DNA from: Sandaracinus sp.
GTDB taxonomy: Bacteria; Myxococcota_A; Polyangia; Polyangiales; Houyiibacteriaceae
DNA length: 64,000 nt
Reading direction: 5' to 3'
NCBI GenBank assembly: GCA_002699025.1
Contig: PABA01000182.1
Span: 1 to 64,000 of the forward strand
The position numbers were made by a program, and so were the translations under genes. A model generated the notes under the pieces. It worked only from the letters and a program-made list of their open reading frames with translations, was not told the origin of the DNA and did not search any database. This document shows positions 43,556 through 52,959 of this stretch, piece by piece. Each line of letters starts with the position of its first letter. Within the stretch, counting starts at the first letter, position 1.

Positions 43556-44919
43556 GGCTCGCGCTCGAGGATCTCGCGGGCGGCGCGCTCGGCGGACTCG
43601 AGGGCGCCCTCGAGGTAGCCGGTCCACTCGACGGCGGTCTCCGTGCCGGCCCAGTGGAGGCGGCCCTCCGGCGCACGGAGGGCGCCCTCGAGGCCCGTGA
43701 GGGCGCCCGGCCCGAGGAGGGCGACGGGGCAGCCGCGGCTCCAGGGCTCCCGGGACCAGTCGGTGATCTCGACGTGCTCGACCTCGGCGGCGGCGGGGCC
43801 GAAGCCGCGAACCAGGGCGGAGAGGCAGCGCTCGCGGGCGACCTCGGGGTCGAGCTCGGCGAGGGCGCGGGCGTGGCGGCCGCCGACGAAGCCGACGAGG
43901 GCGGGCTGGGCGTCGTCGTGGGAGGAGTTGTCGTAGGTGACGGCGAGGGGACCGTCGCTCGAGACGAGCTCGCCGGAGTAGCCGGCCTCGCGCCAGAAGG
44001 GGCGGCGGTAGAGGAAGAGCACCTTGGCGATGGCGCCCATGAAGTAGCGGTGGAGGAGCGCGGCGCGGCGCGGCGAGAGGGCCGGCTCGAAGTCGATGCG
44101 GGCGGCGAGGGGTGGCGGAAGCGCGAGCACGGCGCGGCGAGCGCGGACGACGGCGCCGTCGGCGACGAGGGTGACGCCGCGCTCGTCCTGGGCCACGCGG
44201 CGGACCGGGCGGGAGAGGCGGACGTCGAGGTGCTCGGCGAGGCGGGTGCAGAGGGTCTGGGCGCCGTCGACGAAGCGGTCCTGCTGGGCGCCGCCGCGGG
44301 CCTCGGCGAGGGAGAGGAAGCCGCCGCCGGCGTTGAGGTAGGCGAGGAAGTGGAGCGCGGAGAGCTCGGCGGCCTCGGCCCCGAAGATGACGCGGAGCGC
44401 CGCGTCCATGGCGCCTCGGACCTCGCGGCGGAGGAGGAGGCGGCGGCGGAAGGTCTCGAGGGTGGCGCCGTCGAGGGCGGCGGCGAAGCGGGCGCGCGCG
44501 GGCTCCTCCGGGGGGATGGAGGCGCGGGCGCGCTCGATGAGGCTGAGGGAGAGCTGCATCTGGGCGAGGCCGAGGGGCGAGAGGCTCGGGATGTCGCTCG
44601 CGTACTCGCTCCGGCGGCCGTCCAGCTCGAGGATCTTCGTGCCCTCGACGCGGGTGGGGAAGGTGGCGAGGCCGAGCTGGCGCACCAGGGCATGCACGCG
44701 GCGCTGACCGGGGCCGAGCCACTGGCCGCCGACGTCGAAGGTGCCGCGGCCGATGCGCCGGGTGTGGGTGCGGCCGCCGACGCGGTCCCGCGCCTCGAAG
44801 ACGCGCACCGAGCGCCCGGCCGTGGCGAGGTCCCGCGCGCACTTCAGACCCGCGAGGCCCGCGCCGACCACCGCCACGTCCACGTCGAAGGCGTCGCCCT
44901 TCTCGCTTGCACCGCTCAT
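43552..44919 (-). CDS. Flavin monoamine oxidase-type enzyme
   Basis: A 455-residue protein of the amine oxidase/phytoene desaturase superfamily. The ADP-binding VVGAGLAGL is at residues 17-25 with E42 ending the beta-alpha-beta unit, and RVGGRTHTRR follows. The C-terminal FAD segment is WAGTETAVEWTGYLEGAL. It should oxidise an amine with FAD and oxygen; the specific amine is not visible. It starts 36 bp from the divergent dehydratase and is coupled to the permease. Confidence 0.88.
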   Translation of the reverse strand: MSGASEKGDAFDVDVAVVGAGLAGLKCARDLATAGRSVRVFEARDRVGGRTHTRRIGRGTFDVGGQWLGPGQRRVHALVRQLGLATFPTRVEGTKILELDGRRSEYASDIPSLSPLGLAQMQLSLSLIERARASIPPEEPARARFAAALDGATLETFRRRLLLRREVRGAMDAALRVIFGAEAAELSALHFLAYLNAGGGFLSLAEARGGAQQDRFVDGAQTLCTRLAEHLDVRLSRPVRRVAQDERGVTLVADGAVVRARRAVLALPPPLAARIDFEPALSPRRAALLHRYFMGAIAKVLFLYRRPFWREAGYSGELVSSDGPLAVTYDNSSHDDAQPALVGFVGGRHARALAELDPEVARERCLSALVRGFGPAAAEVEHVEITDWSREPWSRGCPVALLGPGALTGLEGALRAPEGRLHWAGTETAVEWTGYLEGALESAERAAREILEREP

Positions 44920-44955
44920 GGCCCGACGGTACCTCCGATCGGGTTGGCCTCCACC

Positions 44956-45975
44956 ATGGACCGCCCCACCCCGCCTCATAGCCCACGCCCGGATCTGCCC
45001 CCGAACGCGCCGACGGCCGCCGAGCTCGAGGCGGCGGCCGCGCGGATCGCCCCGCACGCGCACCGGACGCCGGTGCTGACGAGCCGCACCTTCGACGGCT
45101 GGTCGGGGGCCTCGCTCTTCTTCAAGTGCGAGAACCTGCAGCGGGTCGGCGCCTTCAAATTCCGGGGCGCGTGCAACGCGGTCTTCGCGCTGGACGAGGC
45201 GACGGCGGCGCGGGGTGTGGCGACGCACTCCTCGGGGAACCACGCGCAGGCGCTGGCGCTGGCGGCCAAGCTCCGGGGGATCGCCGCGCACGTGGTGATG
45301 CCGACGGACGCGCCGGCGGCGAAGCGGGCGGCGGTGGAGGGCTACGGGGCGCGGATCGTGAACTGCGCGCCGACGCTCGAGGCGCGGGAGGCGACGCTGG
45401 CGGAGGTGGTGGCGGCGACGGGGGCGACCGAGGTGCACCCCTACGACGATCCGCGGGTGGTGGCGGGGCAGGCGACGGCGACGCTCGAGCTGCTGGAGGA
45501 GGTGCCCGAGCTCGACGTGGTGCTGGCGCCGGTCGGCGGCGGCGGGCTGATCAGCGGGGCCTGCCTGGCGGTGGCGGCGCGGGGGGCGCGCGCCGAGGTG
45601 GTAGGCGCGGAGCCGGCGCTGGCGGACGACGCGGCCGAGGGGCTGAGGCGGGGGGAGCGCTTGGCGCCGCGGCCGCCGAAGACGATCGCCGATGGGCTGC
45701 GGACGGCGCTCGGCCCGCTGAGCTTCGGGGTGCTCGCGCACCACGGCGTGCGGATCGAGACGGTGGACGAGGAGACGATCGCGGCGACGACGCGGCTCGT
45801 CTGGGAGCGGATGAAGATCGTCGTCGAGCCCTCGGCGGCCGTGCCCGTGGCCGTGGCGCTGCGTCCGGGGGCCTTCGCGGGCCGGCGCGTGGGCGTGCTC
45901 CTCAGCGGGGGAAACCTGGACCTCGATCGGCTGCCCTGGCACAACGCGGGGGCAGCCCGGAGCAGCACCCGATGA
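44956..45975 (+). CDS. PLP-dependent threonine/serine dehydratase-like enzyme
   Basis: A 339-residue fold-type II PLP enzyme. The Schiff-base lysine is K68 in GAFKFRGA, the SSGNHAQ segment binds substrate, and the phosphate-binding GGGGL is near residue 194. The set is typical of serine/threonine dehydratases and serine racemases (IlvA/TdcB/Srr group); it lacks the regulatory ACT domain of biosynthetic IlvA. Its stop overlaps the start of the small membrane protein (ATGA). Confidence 0.88.
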   Translation: MDRPTPPHSPRPDLPPNAPTAAELEAAAARIAPHAHRTPVLTSRTFDGWSGASLFFKCENLQRVGAFKFRGACNAVFALDEATAARGVATHSSGNHAQALALAAKLRGIAAHVVMPTDAPAAKRAAVEGYGARIVNCAPTLEAREATLAEVVAATGATEVHPYDDPRVVAGQATATLELLEEVPELDVVLAPVGGGGLISGACLAVAARGARAEVVGAEPALADDAAEGLRRGERLAPRPPKTIADGLRTALGPLSFGVLAHHGVRIETVDEETIAATTRLVWERMKIVVEPSAAVPVAVALRPGAFAGRRVGVLLSGGNLDLDRLPWHNAGAARSSTR

Positions 45976-46367
45976 CCTCCTACGACCCGCGCGGCAATTT
46001 CGGCGGCCAGAAGACCGAGCTGACGAAGTTCGACAAGCTCGCCGTCAGCATCTGCTGGTTCGGCGCGCTCATCATCATCGGCGTCCACGTGATCGTCGCG
46101 GACCGGGCGCGGAGCCTCTACTCGCCGCTCGAGGGGCTGATGCCCGGGCTGACGAAGATCGTGACCTCGCCCGGCTACGCCGTGTCGATGGCGATGCTGA
46201 TGGCCTTCCTCGGCTGGTACGGCTCGCGGATGCGGCGCCTCTACGACAACCAGACGGCGAGCACGATCCTCTTCTTCGGGCTGCTCGTGTCGATCGCGGC
46301 GAACGGGCTGCTCATCTGGGGCGTGTACGCGCCGGCCGGGCGCTCGATGCAGCTGCTCGGCGGTTGA
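45972..46367 (+). CDS. Small three-helix membrane protein
   Basis: A 131-residue protein with three hydrophobic segments (about 27-47, 75-95 and 105-125). The N-terminal part is polar, with FGGQKTELTKFDKL. No family is recognised. It is translationally coupled to the dehydratase gene by ATGA, so it may assist that enzyme or simply share its transcript. It converges with the GT-C-like gene. Confidence 0.75.
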   Translation: MTSYDPRGNFGGQKTELTKFDKLAVSICWFGALIIIGVHVIVADRARSLYSPLEGLMPGLTKIVTSPGYAVSMAMLMAFLGWYGSRMRRLYDNQTASTILFFGLLVSIAANGLLIWGVYAPAGRSMQLLGG

Positions 46368-46425
46368 CGCGACCGGGCTTCGCTGCCGCGCCGAGCCCCG
46401 CTACCGCGACCTCGGAGAGAGGCCG

Positions 46426-48198
46426 TCAGCGGCGCCGAGCGGCCGGGCGAGCCACGGTTCCAGCGACTGGGCGCTCCATGCGACGCGTGTCGCCGCGGGC
46501 CCGCCGGGCCACGGGACCGGCCGACGCGGGCGGCGCCCCTTCGGCGACGGCGTGGGCGGCGTGGAGGACCCACCCACCGCCGCGGCCGAGCTCGGTCCAG
46601 CGGTCGCGGAGCGCCTCGTCCACCGGGGAACCCTCGGGCACGAGCGCGTGGCTGGCGCCGCGGCGGGCGAGCACCTCGCGGACGTAGCGCGCGGCCTGGC
46701 CGGGCCGGCCGAGCTCGAAGGCCTCGCGGGCGACGTCCGCCGGGTAGCAGTCGTTGCGCGGGTCGTAGAAGGGGCGGACGCCGTCCTCGCCGCGGAGCCA
46801 GATGAGCCGCCCGCCGTAGCGCATGGGCACGAAGACGCGGGCGCTTCGCGGGAGGGCCGCGGCGAGCTCCTCGAAGCCCAGCCCGCCGAGGCCGGTGGCG
46901 GGAGGCCTGGCGAAGACGGCGGCGGCGAGGCCGAGGGCGACGGCGGGGCCGGCGGCGAGGGCGGCGAGCGTGCGAGGCGGGGCCGGGAGCCGGAGGGGCG
47001 GCAGGCGCGCGGCGAGGGCGGGCCGGAGGAGCGGCACGGCGAGGAGCACGACGAGCGGCAGATGGCGCTGGTGGCGGAGCGCGAGGACGGCGAGGACGAG
47101 CACCACGGCGGCGCGGCCGGGCCAGCGGCGGAGGGCGCTGGCGGCGAGGAGGACGACCAGCGCGAAGACGACGAGGCCGGCGGCGACCAGGCCGTCGAGG
47201 TGCGCCCAGGGCGGCTGGAACTCGCGCACGTACTGGTGGACGACGGCGAGGGTCTCGGAGCGGCCGAGGACGTAGTCGAGGACGAGGCCGTGGAGGGCGG
47301 CGCCGTGGGGCGTGAGGAAGCTCAGCCCGAAGCCGGCGAGGGCCGTGCCCCAGCGGGCCCGGGCGTGGCCCTCGAGGCCGGCGGCGCCGAGGAGCACGAA
47401 GGCGAGCGGGAAGCTGCCATGGAGGTTGGCCCAGAGGAGGATCAGCGCCAGGCAGCCGAGGGCGCGCCGGAGGTCGAAGCGCGGGCCGAAGGCGAGGAGC
47501 ACGAGGCCGAGGGGGAGCGCCCGGACCCAGACGGTGACCCGCGCGCTCATGCCGTGGAGGCCCACCGAGAGGGCCCAGCCGCCGGCGAGGAGGAGCCCGG
47601 CCGCGCGGAGGCGCGCCGGATCCGCGACGGCTGCCCGCTCTTCGGTGGAGGCGCTGGGCTCCGGCGACCGCTCCGGCGACGGCTCCGGCGACAGCGCGCC
47701 CCCGGCCGGCCCGCGGAGCGCCGCGAAGAGAACGAGGGCGCCCTGGAGGAGGAGCCCCGCGAGCGCGACCCAGGCGAGGAAGCGCGCGCCCAGCCCCTCG
47801 AGCCCCGCCGCGTAGGCGGGCCCGGCCAGCCACTCGTGGAAGACCCAGGGGGCGTCCGGGGCGGTGAAGGAGAAGTGGTTGGCGTCGAGGGGCGGCCAGG
47901 CGGACGCCCGGCCGGCGGCGGCCACCCACCAGACGTCGGGGTCGTTCACGGCGACGCCCCCCGTGGCGGCGCCGAGCGCGGCGAGGGCCAGGACGGCGCC
48001 GATCGCGGCCGCCACGTAGAGCGGCCAGCGGCGCCGCGCCGCGCCCTCGTCTTCCGCACCCTCGTCTTCCGCACCCTCGTCTTCCGCGCGCCCGTCGCCT
48101 GCGCGCTCGTCCTCCGCGGGCTCGGCGTTCGCGCCCTCCCCCTCCGCGCGCTCGTCTGCGCGATCGGTGTTTCCGCCCTCCCCGTCCATGGCCTTCAC
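46426..48198 (-). CDS. Polytopic membrane protein, GT-C-like
   Basis: A 590-residue protein with an acidic N-terminus, then about ten or more hydrophobic segments. The first loop DPDVWW...PPLDANHFSFTAPDAPWVFHEWL resembles the donor/acceptor loop of GT-C membrane glycosyltransferases. The C-terminal soluble part has LPRSARVFVPMRYGG and LVPEGSPVDEAL, as in a family of uncharacterised myxobacterial membrane proteins. Function is not established. Residues about 35-50 are EDEGA repeats and about 170-185 SPEP repeats, both from in-frame minisatellites. An alternative ATG lies nine bases downstream. Confidence 0.72.
   Translation of the reverse strand: MKAMDGEGGNTDRADERAEGEGANAEPAEDERAGDGRAEDEGAEDEGAEDEGAARRRWPLYVAAAIGAVLALAALGAATGGVAVNDPDVWWVAAAGRASAWPPLDANHFSFTAPDAPWVFHEWLAGPAYAAGLEGLGARFLAWVALAGLLLQGALVLFAALRGPAGGALSPEPSPERSPEPSASTEERAAVADPARLRAAGLLLAGGWALSVGLHGMSARVTVWVRALPLGLVLLAFGPRFDLRRALGCLALILLWANLHGSFPLAFVLLGAAGLEGHARARWGTALAGFGLSFLTPHGAALHGLVLDYVLGRSETLAVVHQYVREFQPPWAHLDGLVAAGLVVFALVVLLAASALRRWPGRAAVVLVLAVLALRHQRHLPLVVLLAVPLLRPALAARLPPLRLPAPPRTLAALAAGPAVALGLAAAVFARPPATGLGGLGFEELAAALPRSARVFVPMRYGGRLIWLRGEDGVRPFYDPRNDCYPADVAREAFELGRPGQAARYVREVLARRGASHALVPEGSPVDEALRDRWTELGRGGGWVLHAAHAVAEGAPPASAGPVARRARGDTRRMERPVAGTVARPAARRR
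47657..47692. repeat. 12-bp in-frame minisatellite inside the GT-C-like gene
   Basis: Three copies of GGCTCCGGCGAC-type units encode the SPEP/SPER repeats in a loop of the membrane protein at 46426-48198. Confidence 0.8.
48041..48120. repeat. 15-bp in-frame minisatellite at the N-terminus of the GT-C-like gene
   Basis: At least three good and two diverged copies of GCACCCTCGTCTTCC encode the acidic EDEGA repeat. The unit length is a multiple of three, so copy-number change would keep the frame. Confidence 0.8.
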
Positions 48199-48382
48199 GT
48201 CGCCCGCTCGGGCGGGCGCCGCGGCAGCGCGCCTCTCGAGCTCCCGGAGCTCGCGGGACGGGGAGCCGTGGTCGACCCCCTACGGGCGACGCCCGGTCGG
48301 CGAAGACCCCGTCGGGAGAAGGCGAGCGTGTCCACGGGCGGGCCTGGCGGGCGAGCTCCATCCACCAAGCGGATCTCCGGAG

Positions 48383-49069
48383 TCAGTTGATGCGCGTGAT
48401 GCGGATCGGCCTGGGCCGCGGACGCCGACGCCGGCGCCGACGACGCCGCGGCGGCTCCTCCACCTCGAAGTCCTGCGCGAAGACGAAGACGTCGTCCCGG
48501 TCGCCGAGCTGGAACTGCGTGTAGGGGTCCTGCGGGCGCATGCGCTCGTTGCCGGACGTGTCGATCTTCAGCCGGAAGACCGACTGCGGCGCCGCGTCCC
48601 GGATGATGTGGGCGACGCCCGCCTCGTTCGTGCGCGCGACCTCCTGACCGTTGATCAGGATCGGCAGGTTCGCGTGACCGTTCGTGCGCACCACGAAGGC
48701 CGCCTGCCGCTCGTTCGGCAGGCAGGAGAGCTTCATGCTCAAGCCCGTGCGCGCGCTGGGGTCGAGGGAGGCGAAGCGGTTCAGCCGGAGCGTCTTCGCC
48801 TCCTCCGGCTGCCGGTGCCCCTCGGGGCACTCGTAGGTGATCTGGACCCCGGCGCCCTCCGGGCCGCGGAGCATGGTCTGGATGAGCCCGTCCTCGTCGG
48901 ACTGGCCGATCTCGTTGCCGTTGGCCTTCACGAGCACGCCCTCGAGCGGGACGCCCGGATCGGACTCGGCCGTGAAGGTCACGGAGAAGGTCGGCGGCGG
49001 CGCCTCCTGCTGCGCGCCGCAGCCGAGGGCGAGGAGGAGCGGGACGAGGGCGGGGCGGGTGCGGGTCAT
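48383..49069 (-). CDS. Lipoprotein with basic C-terminal tail
   Basis: A 228-residue protein with lipobox LLLALGC near residue 17. The body has a carboxypeptidase regulatory-like/PEGA-type beta fold (LPILINGQEVARTNEAGVAHII), and the C-terminus is an Arg-rich stretch of about 20 residues (PPRRRRRRRRR). The tail may bind DNA, acidic polymers or a partner. It follows the FHA protein gene and is probably part of the Tad accessory group. Not a recognised Tad component. Confidence 0.75.
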   Translation of the reverse strand: MTRTRPALVPLLLALGCGAQQEAPPPTFSVTFTAESDPGVPLEGVLVKANGNEIGQSDEDGLIQTMLRGPEGAGVQITYECPEGHRQPEEAKTLRLNRFASLDPSARTGLSMKLSCLPNERQAAFVVRTNGHANLPILINGQEVARTNEAGVAHIIRDAAPQSVFRLKIDTSGNERMRPQDPYTQFQLGDRDDVFVFAQDFEVEEPPRRRRRRRRRPRPRPIRITRIN

Positions 49070-49100
49070 GCGGTACGAGGGCGGTGGCGGGGGCGGGAGC

Positions 49101-50558
49101 TCACTCGGAGCAGGGGCGCCCGTCCGGCCGGACACCGTCGCGGCAGCCGACCTTGGCCCGGAGCACGTGGACCATGCCCGCGTAGGGGCCGCCCGGGTGC
49201 TCGCGAGCGAGGCGCTGGTAGTAGACGAGCGCGTGCCGGTAGTTGTTGGAGGTGAGCGCGTCGACGGCGAGCTTCTCGAGGGCCTGGCGCTCCGCGTTCG
49301 TCACGGCCGCCTCGGTCTCCTCGTCGGTGGCGCGCCGCCCGAGCCCGTCGATGGCCTCGGCCCGTGCCGCCTCGAGCGCCTCGCGGATCGTGTCCTCGAG
49401 CCCGGCCGCGGCCCGCGCCTCGAGCGCCCGCTGGGTCTCGCGCTGGGCCTGGAGCGTCTGGCGGTGCTCGTTGGCGGCCGTGTCGGCCTGGGCGGCCTGC
49501 TGCTCTTCGCCGCTCGCCGCCGCCGCGGCCGCCGCGTCCGCCGCCGCGCTCTTCTTCCACATGATGAAGCCGAGGCCCCCGAGGGCGACGACCAGGGTCA
49601 CCCCGAGCAGGATGAGCGTGCGCGTCGGCGGCAGCTCGAGCTTCTTCTTCTCGCCCCCGTCGGCGTCGAGACCGGAGGGCGGCGGCGCGAACTTGCCCGT
49701 CGCCTCGGCCTTGCCCCCGGCCGCCGGAGCGCCCCCTTCGGGGCCCCGCGGGAGGACGTCCGTCGGCATCTGCGACGCCATCAGGGTCGGGCGCTCGTCG
49801 GACATGTTGCCGCTGCCCTGACCCATGCCCGGCGCCGGCGCCGGCCCGCCCCCCGGTTCGGGCATCGGCGGCAGCCCGAGGGACTCGGTGTCGAGGATCT
49901 GCGTCTTCATGCCCCCGCCGATGGGCGCCGAGGGCGGCGGGGCCGGGGCCTGACCGCTCCCGCCGAGGCGCGGCGCACCGAGGGAGGGCGCGCCCCCGCT
50001 CGGCTGCTGCCCGCCGAGCGCCGGGCGCCCGGCCATCCCGGAGGGGTCGACCATCTGGGTCGCGTCGCCCTGGAGCGGCGGCACGGAGTCGGCGACCGGG
50101 GCCTCCTGGTAGACGAAGGTGGCGTCGTCGTCGTCGTAGTCCGAGAGATCGGCCGGGGCCTCGGGCGCCGCCGCGGCCGGGGCCGACGAGACGACCGCGC
50201 CGGGGACCGCGATGGACTGGGAGGACTCGACCATGAAGGCCGCGCGCCCGAACTCCACGCGGCAGCGGCCCGCGAGCTGGCGCCACTGCTGCACGCGCTC
50301 GCCATCCACCGTCAGCGTGCCCGCCATGGGCGGAGAGACCCAGAGGCTGCTCCCGTCCCAGTAGAGCTCGAAGTGGACGGGGGCCACGCCCTCGCCCTGG
50401 ACGTTCCAGCCGGCCTCGGGCCCCGAGCCGACGGTGACCCGGGCCTCCGGGAGCTGGGTGGAGAGATCCCAGAGCCCCGCGCTCGATTGGCCCTGGGCCA
50501 GTTGTACACGGGCCCAATGCTCGGGCGTCGGAATCGGACCTGCGGAACCCTCGGACAC
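49101..50558 (-). CDS. FHA-like domain protein with membrane segment
   Basis: A 485-residue protein (GTG start at 50558). Residues about 25-110 form a degenerate FHA-like domain: VGSGPEAG, HFELYWDG and LTVDGERV are in the right order, but the RxxS-H and NGT residues of canonical FHA domains are absent. A Pro/Gly-rich region follows, then one membrane segment (TLILLGVTLVVALGGLGFIM) and an Ala-rich helical domain ending with a possible TPR-like repeat. Position in the Tad locus suggests a scaffold role; the function is inferred. Confidence 0.78.
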   Translation of the reverse strand: MSEGSAGPIPTPEHWARVQLAQGQSSAGLWDLSTQLPEARVTVGSGPEAGWNVQGEGVAPVHFELYWDGSSLWVSPPMAGTLTVDGERVQQWRQLAGRCRVEFGRAAFMVESSQSIAVPGAVVSSAPAAAAPEAPADLSDYDDDDATFVYQEAPVADSVPPLQGDATQMVDPSGMAGRPALGGQQPSGGAPSLGAPRLGGSGQAPAPPPSAPIGGGMKTQILDTESLGLPPMPEPGGGPAPAPGMGQGSGNMSDERPTLMASQMPTDVLPRGPEGGAPAAGGKAEATGKFAPPPSGLDADGGEKKKLELPPTRTLILLGVTLVVALGGLGFIMWKKSAAADAAAAAAASGEEQQAAQADTAANEHRQTLQAQRETQRALEARAAAGLEDTIREALEAARAEAIDGLGRRATDEETEAAVTNAERQALEKLAVDALTSNNYRHALVYYQRLAREHPGGPYAGMVHVLRAKVGCRDGVRPDGRPCSE

Positions 50559-50751
50559 GGTGACGGCGAACCTCTCGGTGGGCGTCTGTCAGATACGATG
50601 CAGAAAGGTGCCCATCAAGGCAGATGACGCGGCGCGCCACTCTCGGCGCTGACCGGAATGATACCCGGAGAGGGGCCTCGGGGCGAAGGGGCGTGAAGGA
50701 TCGCCCTCACGATGGGGCCGCCGGGCCGGCGCCCAGCCGGCTCCGACCGTC

Positions 50752-50800
50752 CGATCGGCAGTGCGATCGGCAGTGCGATCGGCAGTGCGATCGACTGCGC
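50752..50800. repeat. 12-bp GCGATCGGCAGT repeat, four copies
   Basis: Perfect or near-perfect units lie between the second ATPase gene and the FHA-like protein gene, within a 259-bp gap. No other element was seen in that gap. Confidence 0.85.
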
Positions 50801-50817
50801 GATCCACCGCTCGCTCC

Positions 50818-51972
50818 TCAGTGCGATGACATCCCCGGCGGCGGCTCCTCGGCCTGCAGGACGCCCCGCTGGGCCGCCTCGTACACGCTCTGGGGCAGCT
50901 CCAGCCCGAGCGCGCGGATCATCTCGATGCACTGCGGGATGCGCCCGGTCGGCACGAACTCGGAGATCACCCGCCCGTCGTCGTCGCGGCCGAGGTAGCG
51001 GCGGATGAAGACGTCGCCGAGCTGGTAGCCCGACTCCGGCTCGTAGCCCAGCACCTCGGTGATGTGCGTGACGCAGCGGGAGCCATCGAGGAGGCGCGTC
51101 GTCTGCACGATGAAGTTGATGGCCGACGCGATCTGCGCGCGCATGGCCTGCAGCGGGATCTCGACGTCGCTCATCATCGCCATCGTCTCGAGGCGGTTGA
51201 GCGTGTCGATCGGGTAGGTCGCGTGGACCGTGGAGAGACAGCCGCCGTGGCCGGAGGTCATGGCCTGGATGAGCTCGAGGGCCTCACCGCTTCGAATCTC
51301 ACCGACGACGATCCGGTCGGGGCGCATGCGGAGCGTGGCCTTGAAGAGGTCGCGGATGGTGACGCGCCCCCGGCCGCGCGGGTCCGGCGGCTGGGCCTCC
51401 ATCTGCACCACGTGCGGGAGCTGAAGCTGCAGCTCGCGCGCGTCCTCGATCACGACGATGCGCTCGTCCTGCCCGGCGAAGGACGAGAGGCAGTTGAGCA
51501 GCGAGGTCTTCCCCGAGCCCGTGCCGCCGGCGACGATCACGTTCTGCTTGCAGGCGACGACGGCGCGCAGCACCTCGGCGGCGTCCGGCGTGAAGCTCTT
51601 GAACTGCAGGAGCTTCTCGATGGTCAGCGTGTCCTTCGAGAAGCGCCGGATGGCGACGCTCGGGCCATCGGGCGAGGCCGGCGGGATCACCGCCTCCACG
51701 CGGGAGCCGTCCGGGAGGCGTGCCTCCAGGATCGGGTTCAGCTCGTTGAGCTGGCGCCCGACGAACTGCGAGAGGTTCCGCAGAGCGCTCATCAGCGCCT
51801 CGTGCGAGGGGAAGGAGGCGTCGACCTTGTGCAGCCGGCCCTTCTTCTCGATGAAGATCTCCTTGGGGCCGTTGATCATGACCTCGGAGACGCCGGCGTC
51901 CTCGAGGTAGGGGCGGATCGGATCGAAGAACTTCAGGATGGTCTGTTCGAAGACCTCGCGCGGAATCGTCAC
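50818..51972 (-). CDS. Second CpaF/TadA-type secretion ATPase
   Basis: A 384-residue protein. It has the P-loop GGTGSGKTS (lysine K155), an arginine-rich RMRPDRIVVGEIR Walker B region and the THxxxx sensing segment STVHA. These are the marks of PilT/VirB11-type secretion ATPases of the CpaF family. Unlike the TadA in the same locus it has no FHA domain. GTG at 51972 overlaps the TPR gene's stop. It may power a variant filament or a related secretion step. Confidence 0.92.
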   Translation of the reverse strand: MTIPREVFEQTILKFFDPIRPYLEDAGVSEVMINGPKEIFIEKKGRLHKVDASFPSHEALMSALRNLSQFVGRQLNELNPILEARLPDGSRVEAVIPPASPDGPSVAIRRFSKDTLTIEKLLQFKSFTPDAAEVLRAVVACKQNVIVAGGTGSGKTSLLNCLSSFAGQDERIVVIEDARELQLQLPHVVQMEAQPPDPRGRGRVTIRDLFKATLRMRPDRIVVGEIRSGEALELIQAMTSGHGGCLSTVHATYPIDTLNRLETMAMMSDVEIPLQAMRAQIASAINFIVQTTRLLDGSRCVTHITEVLGYEPESGYQLGDVFIRRYLGRDDDGRVISEFVPTGRIPQCIEMIRALGLELPQSVYEAAQRGVLQAEEPPPGMSSH

Positions 51973-52700
51973 GACGTGCCTCCCTGGGCCTCGGGCTGCG
52001 GAGCCTCGCTCTCGGCGGGGCTCGGGATCGGAGCGGGGGTCGCCGCGGCGCCCCCGGGCGCTTCGGCGGGCGGGACGGCCTCGGCGGCCGCGTCCTCGGT
52101 GGGCGCGACCTCGGCGCCCTCGGGTGGCGGCGCGAGGTGGTGCACCTCGACGGCCGAGCGCGCCTCGTCGGCGTGGTTCCCCTCGGGGGCGAGCTCGAGG
52201 TAGCGCTCGAAGTAGGGGCGCGCCCGGTCGATGTCGTGGAGGTGCTCGAAGTGGAGGGTGCCGAGGGCGAACCAGGGGTCGGGCTCGTCGGGCGCGTCGC
52301 GGATGACGCGCTCCAGGTGCTCCTTCGCCTGGGCGATCTGACCCATGCCGAGGTGCAGGCTCGCCACGACGTAGCGCAGGGCCCAGTCGTCCGGGTGCTC
52401 CTCGAGGTAAGGCTCGGCGTGGTGCACGGCGGCGCTCAAGCGTGAGGCCGCCACGCAGACCTGGATCAGCATGGGGAGAGCCTCGCCGCGGTCGTAGCCG
52501 CGCTCGATGGCCGCCCGGATGTACTGCTCCGCGCGCAGATGGTCGCCCCGATGCGCGAGGGCCACCCCGTGCTCGTAGAGGCGCTGCGCCTCCACCCCGT
52601 CGAGCGGGTCAGGCATGGGCTCCCGGCCCGACTCCGCCGCCGCCCCCCCACAGGCGACGAGCCAGAAGGCGAAGAGCGCTGCACCGATCCGGGCCGTCAT
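51969..52700 (-). CDS. TPR-repeat lipoprotein
   Basis: A 243-residue protein with a lipobox (FAFWLVAC, Cys17). Residues about 35-170 contain three to four tetratricopeptide-like repeats (LYEHGVALAHRGDHLRAEQ, WALRYVVASLHLGMGQIAQA, PWFALGTLHFEHLHDIDRA). A long Pro/Ala/Glu-rich tail follows. TadD-type lipoproteins of Tad loci are also TPR proteins, so this is the likely TadD-like pilotin or assembly factor. Its stop overlaps the second ATPase start by GTGA. Confidence 0.82.
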   Translation of the reverse strand: MTARIGAALFAFWLVACGGAAAESGREPMPDPLDGVEAQRLYEHGVALAHRGDHLRAEQYIRAAIERGYDRGEALPMLIQVCVAASRLSAAVHHAEPYLEEHPDDWALRYVVASLHLGMGQIAQAKEHLERVIRDAPDEPDPWFALGTLHFEHLHDIDRARPYFERYLELAPEGNHADEARSAVEVHHLAPPPEGAEVAPTEDAAAEAVPPAEAPGGAAATPAPIPSPAESEAPQPEAQGGTS

Positions 52701-52788
52701 CGGACCTCGGATGATGCCCCCCGCCCGGCCCGGGCGCCAGCCTGGAGCGACGAGCGCGTCGACGCGGAGCAGAGCGGCCGCGCAGGCG

Positions 52789-52861
52789 ACGACGCCCAGC
52801 GCGACGACGCCGCACGCGACGGCACCGCACGCGACGGCATCGCCCCCGACGGCATCGCGCG
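52789..52861. repeat. 15-bp GCACGCGACGGCA-type repeat
   Basis: Four to five imperfect copies occupy the gap between the TPR lipoprotein and the FHA-like gene. No gene is seen here. Confidence 0.7.
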
Positions 52862-52959
52862 CTTCTTCGACCCCAGCGCCTCCGCCCCCACCCGGGAGGA
52901 TGGAGGCGCCATGTCGAGCGACGGAGGACCGGGCGCCCGACGACCCGCCGAGGCCGCCC

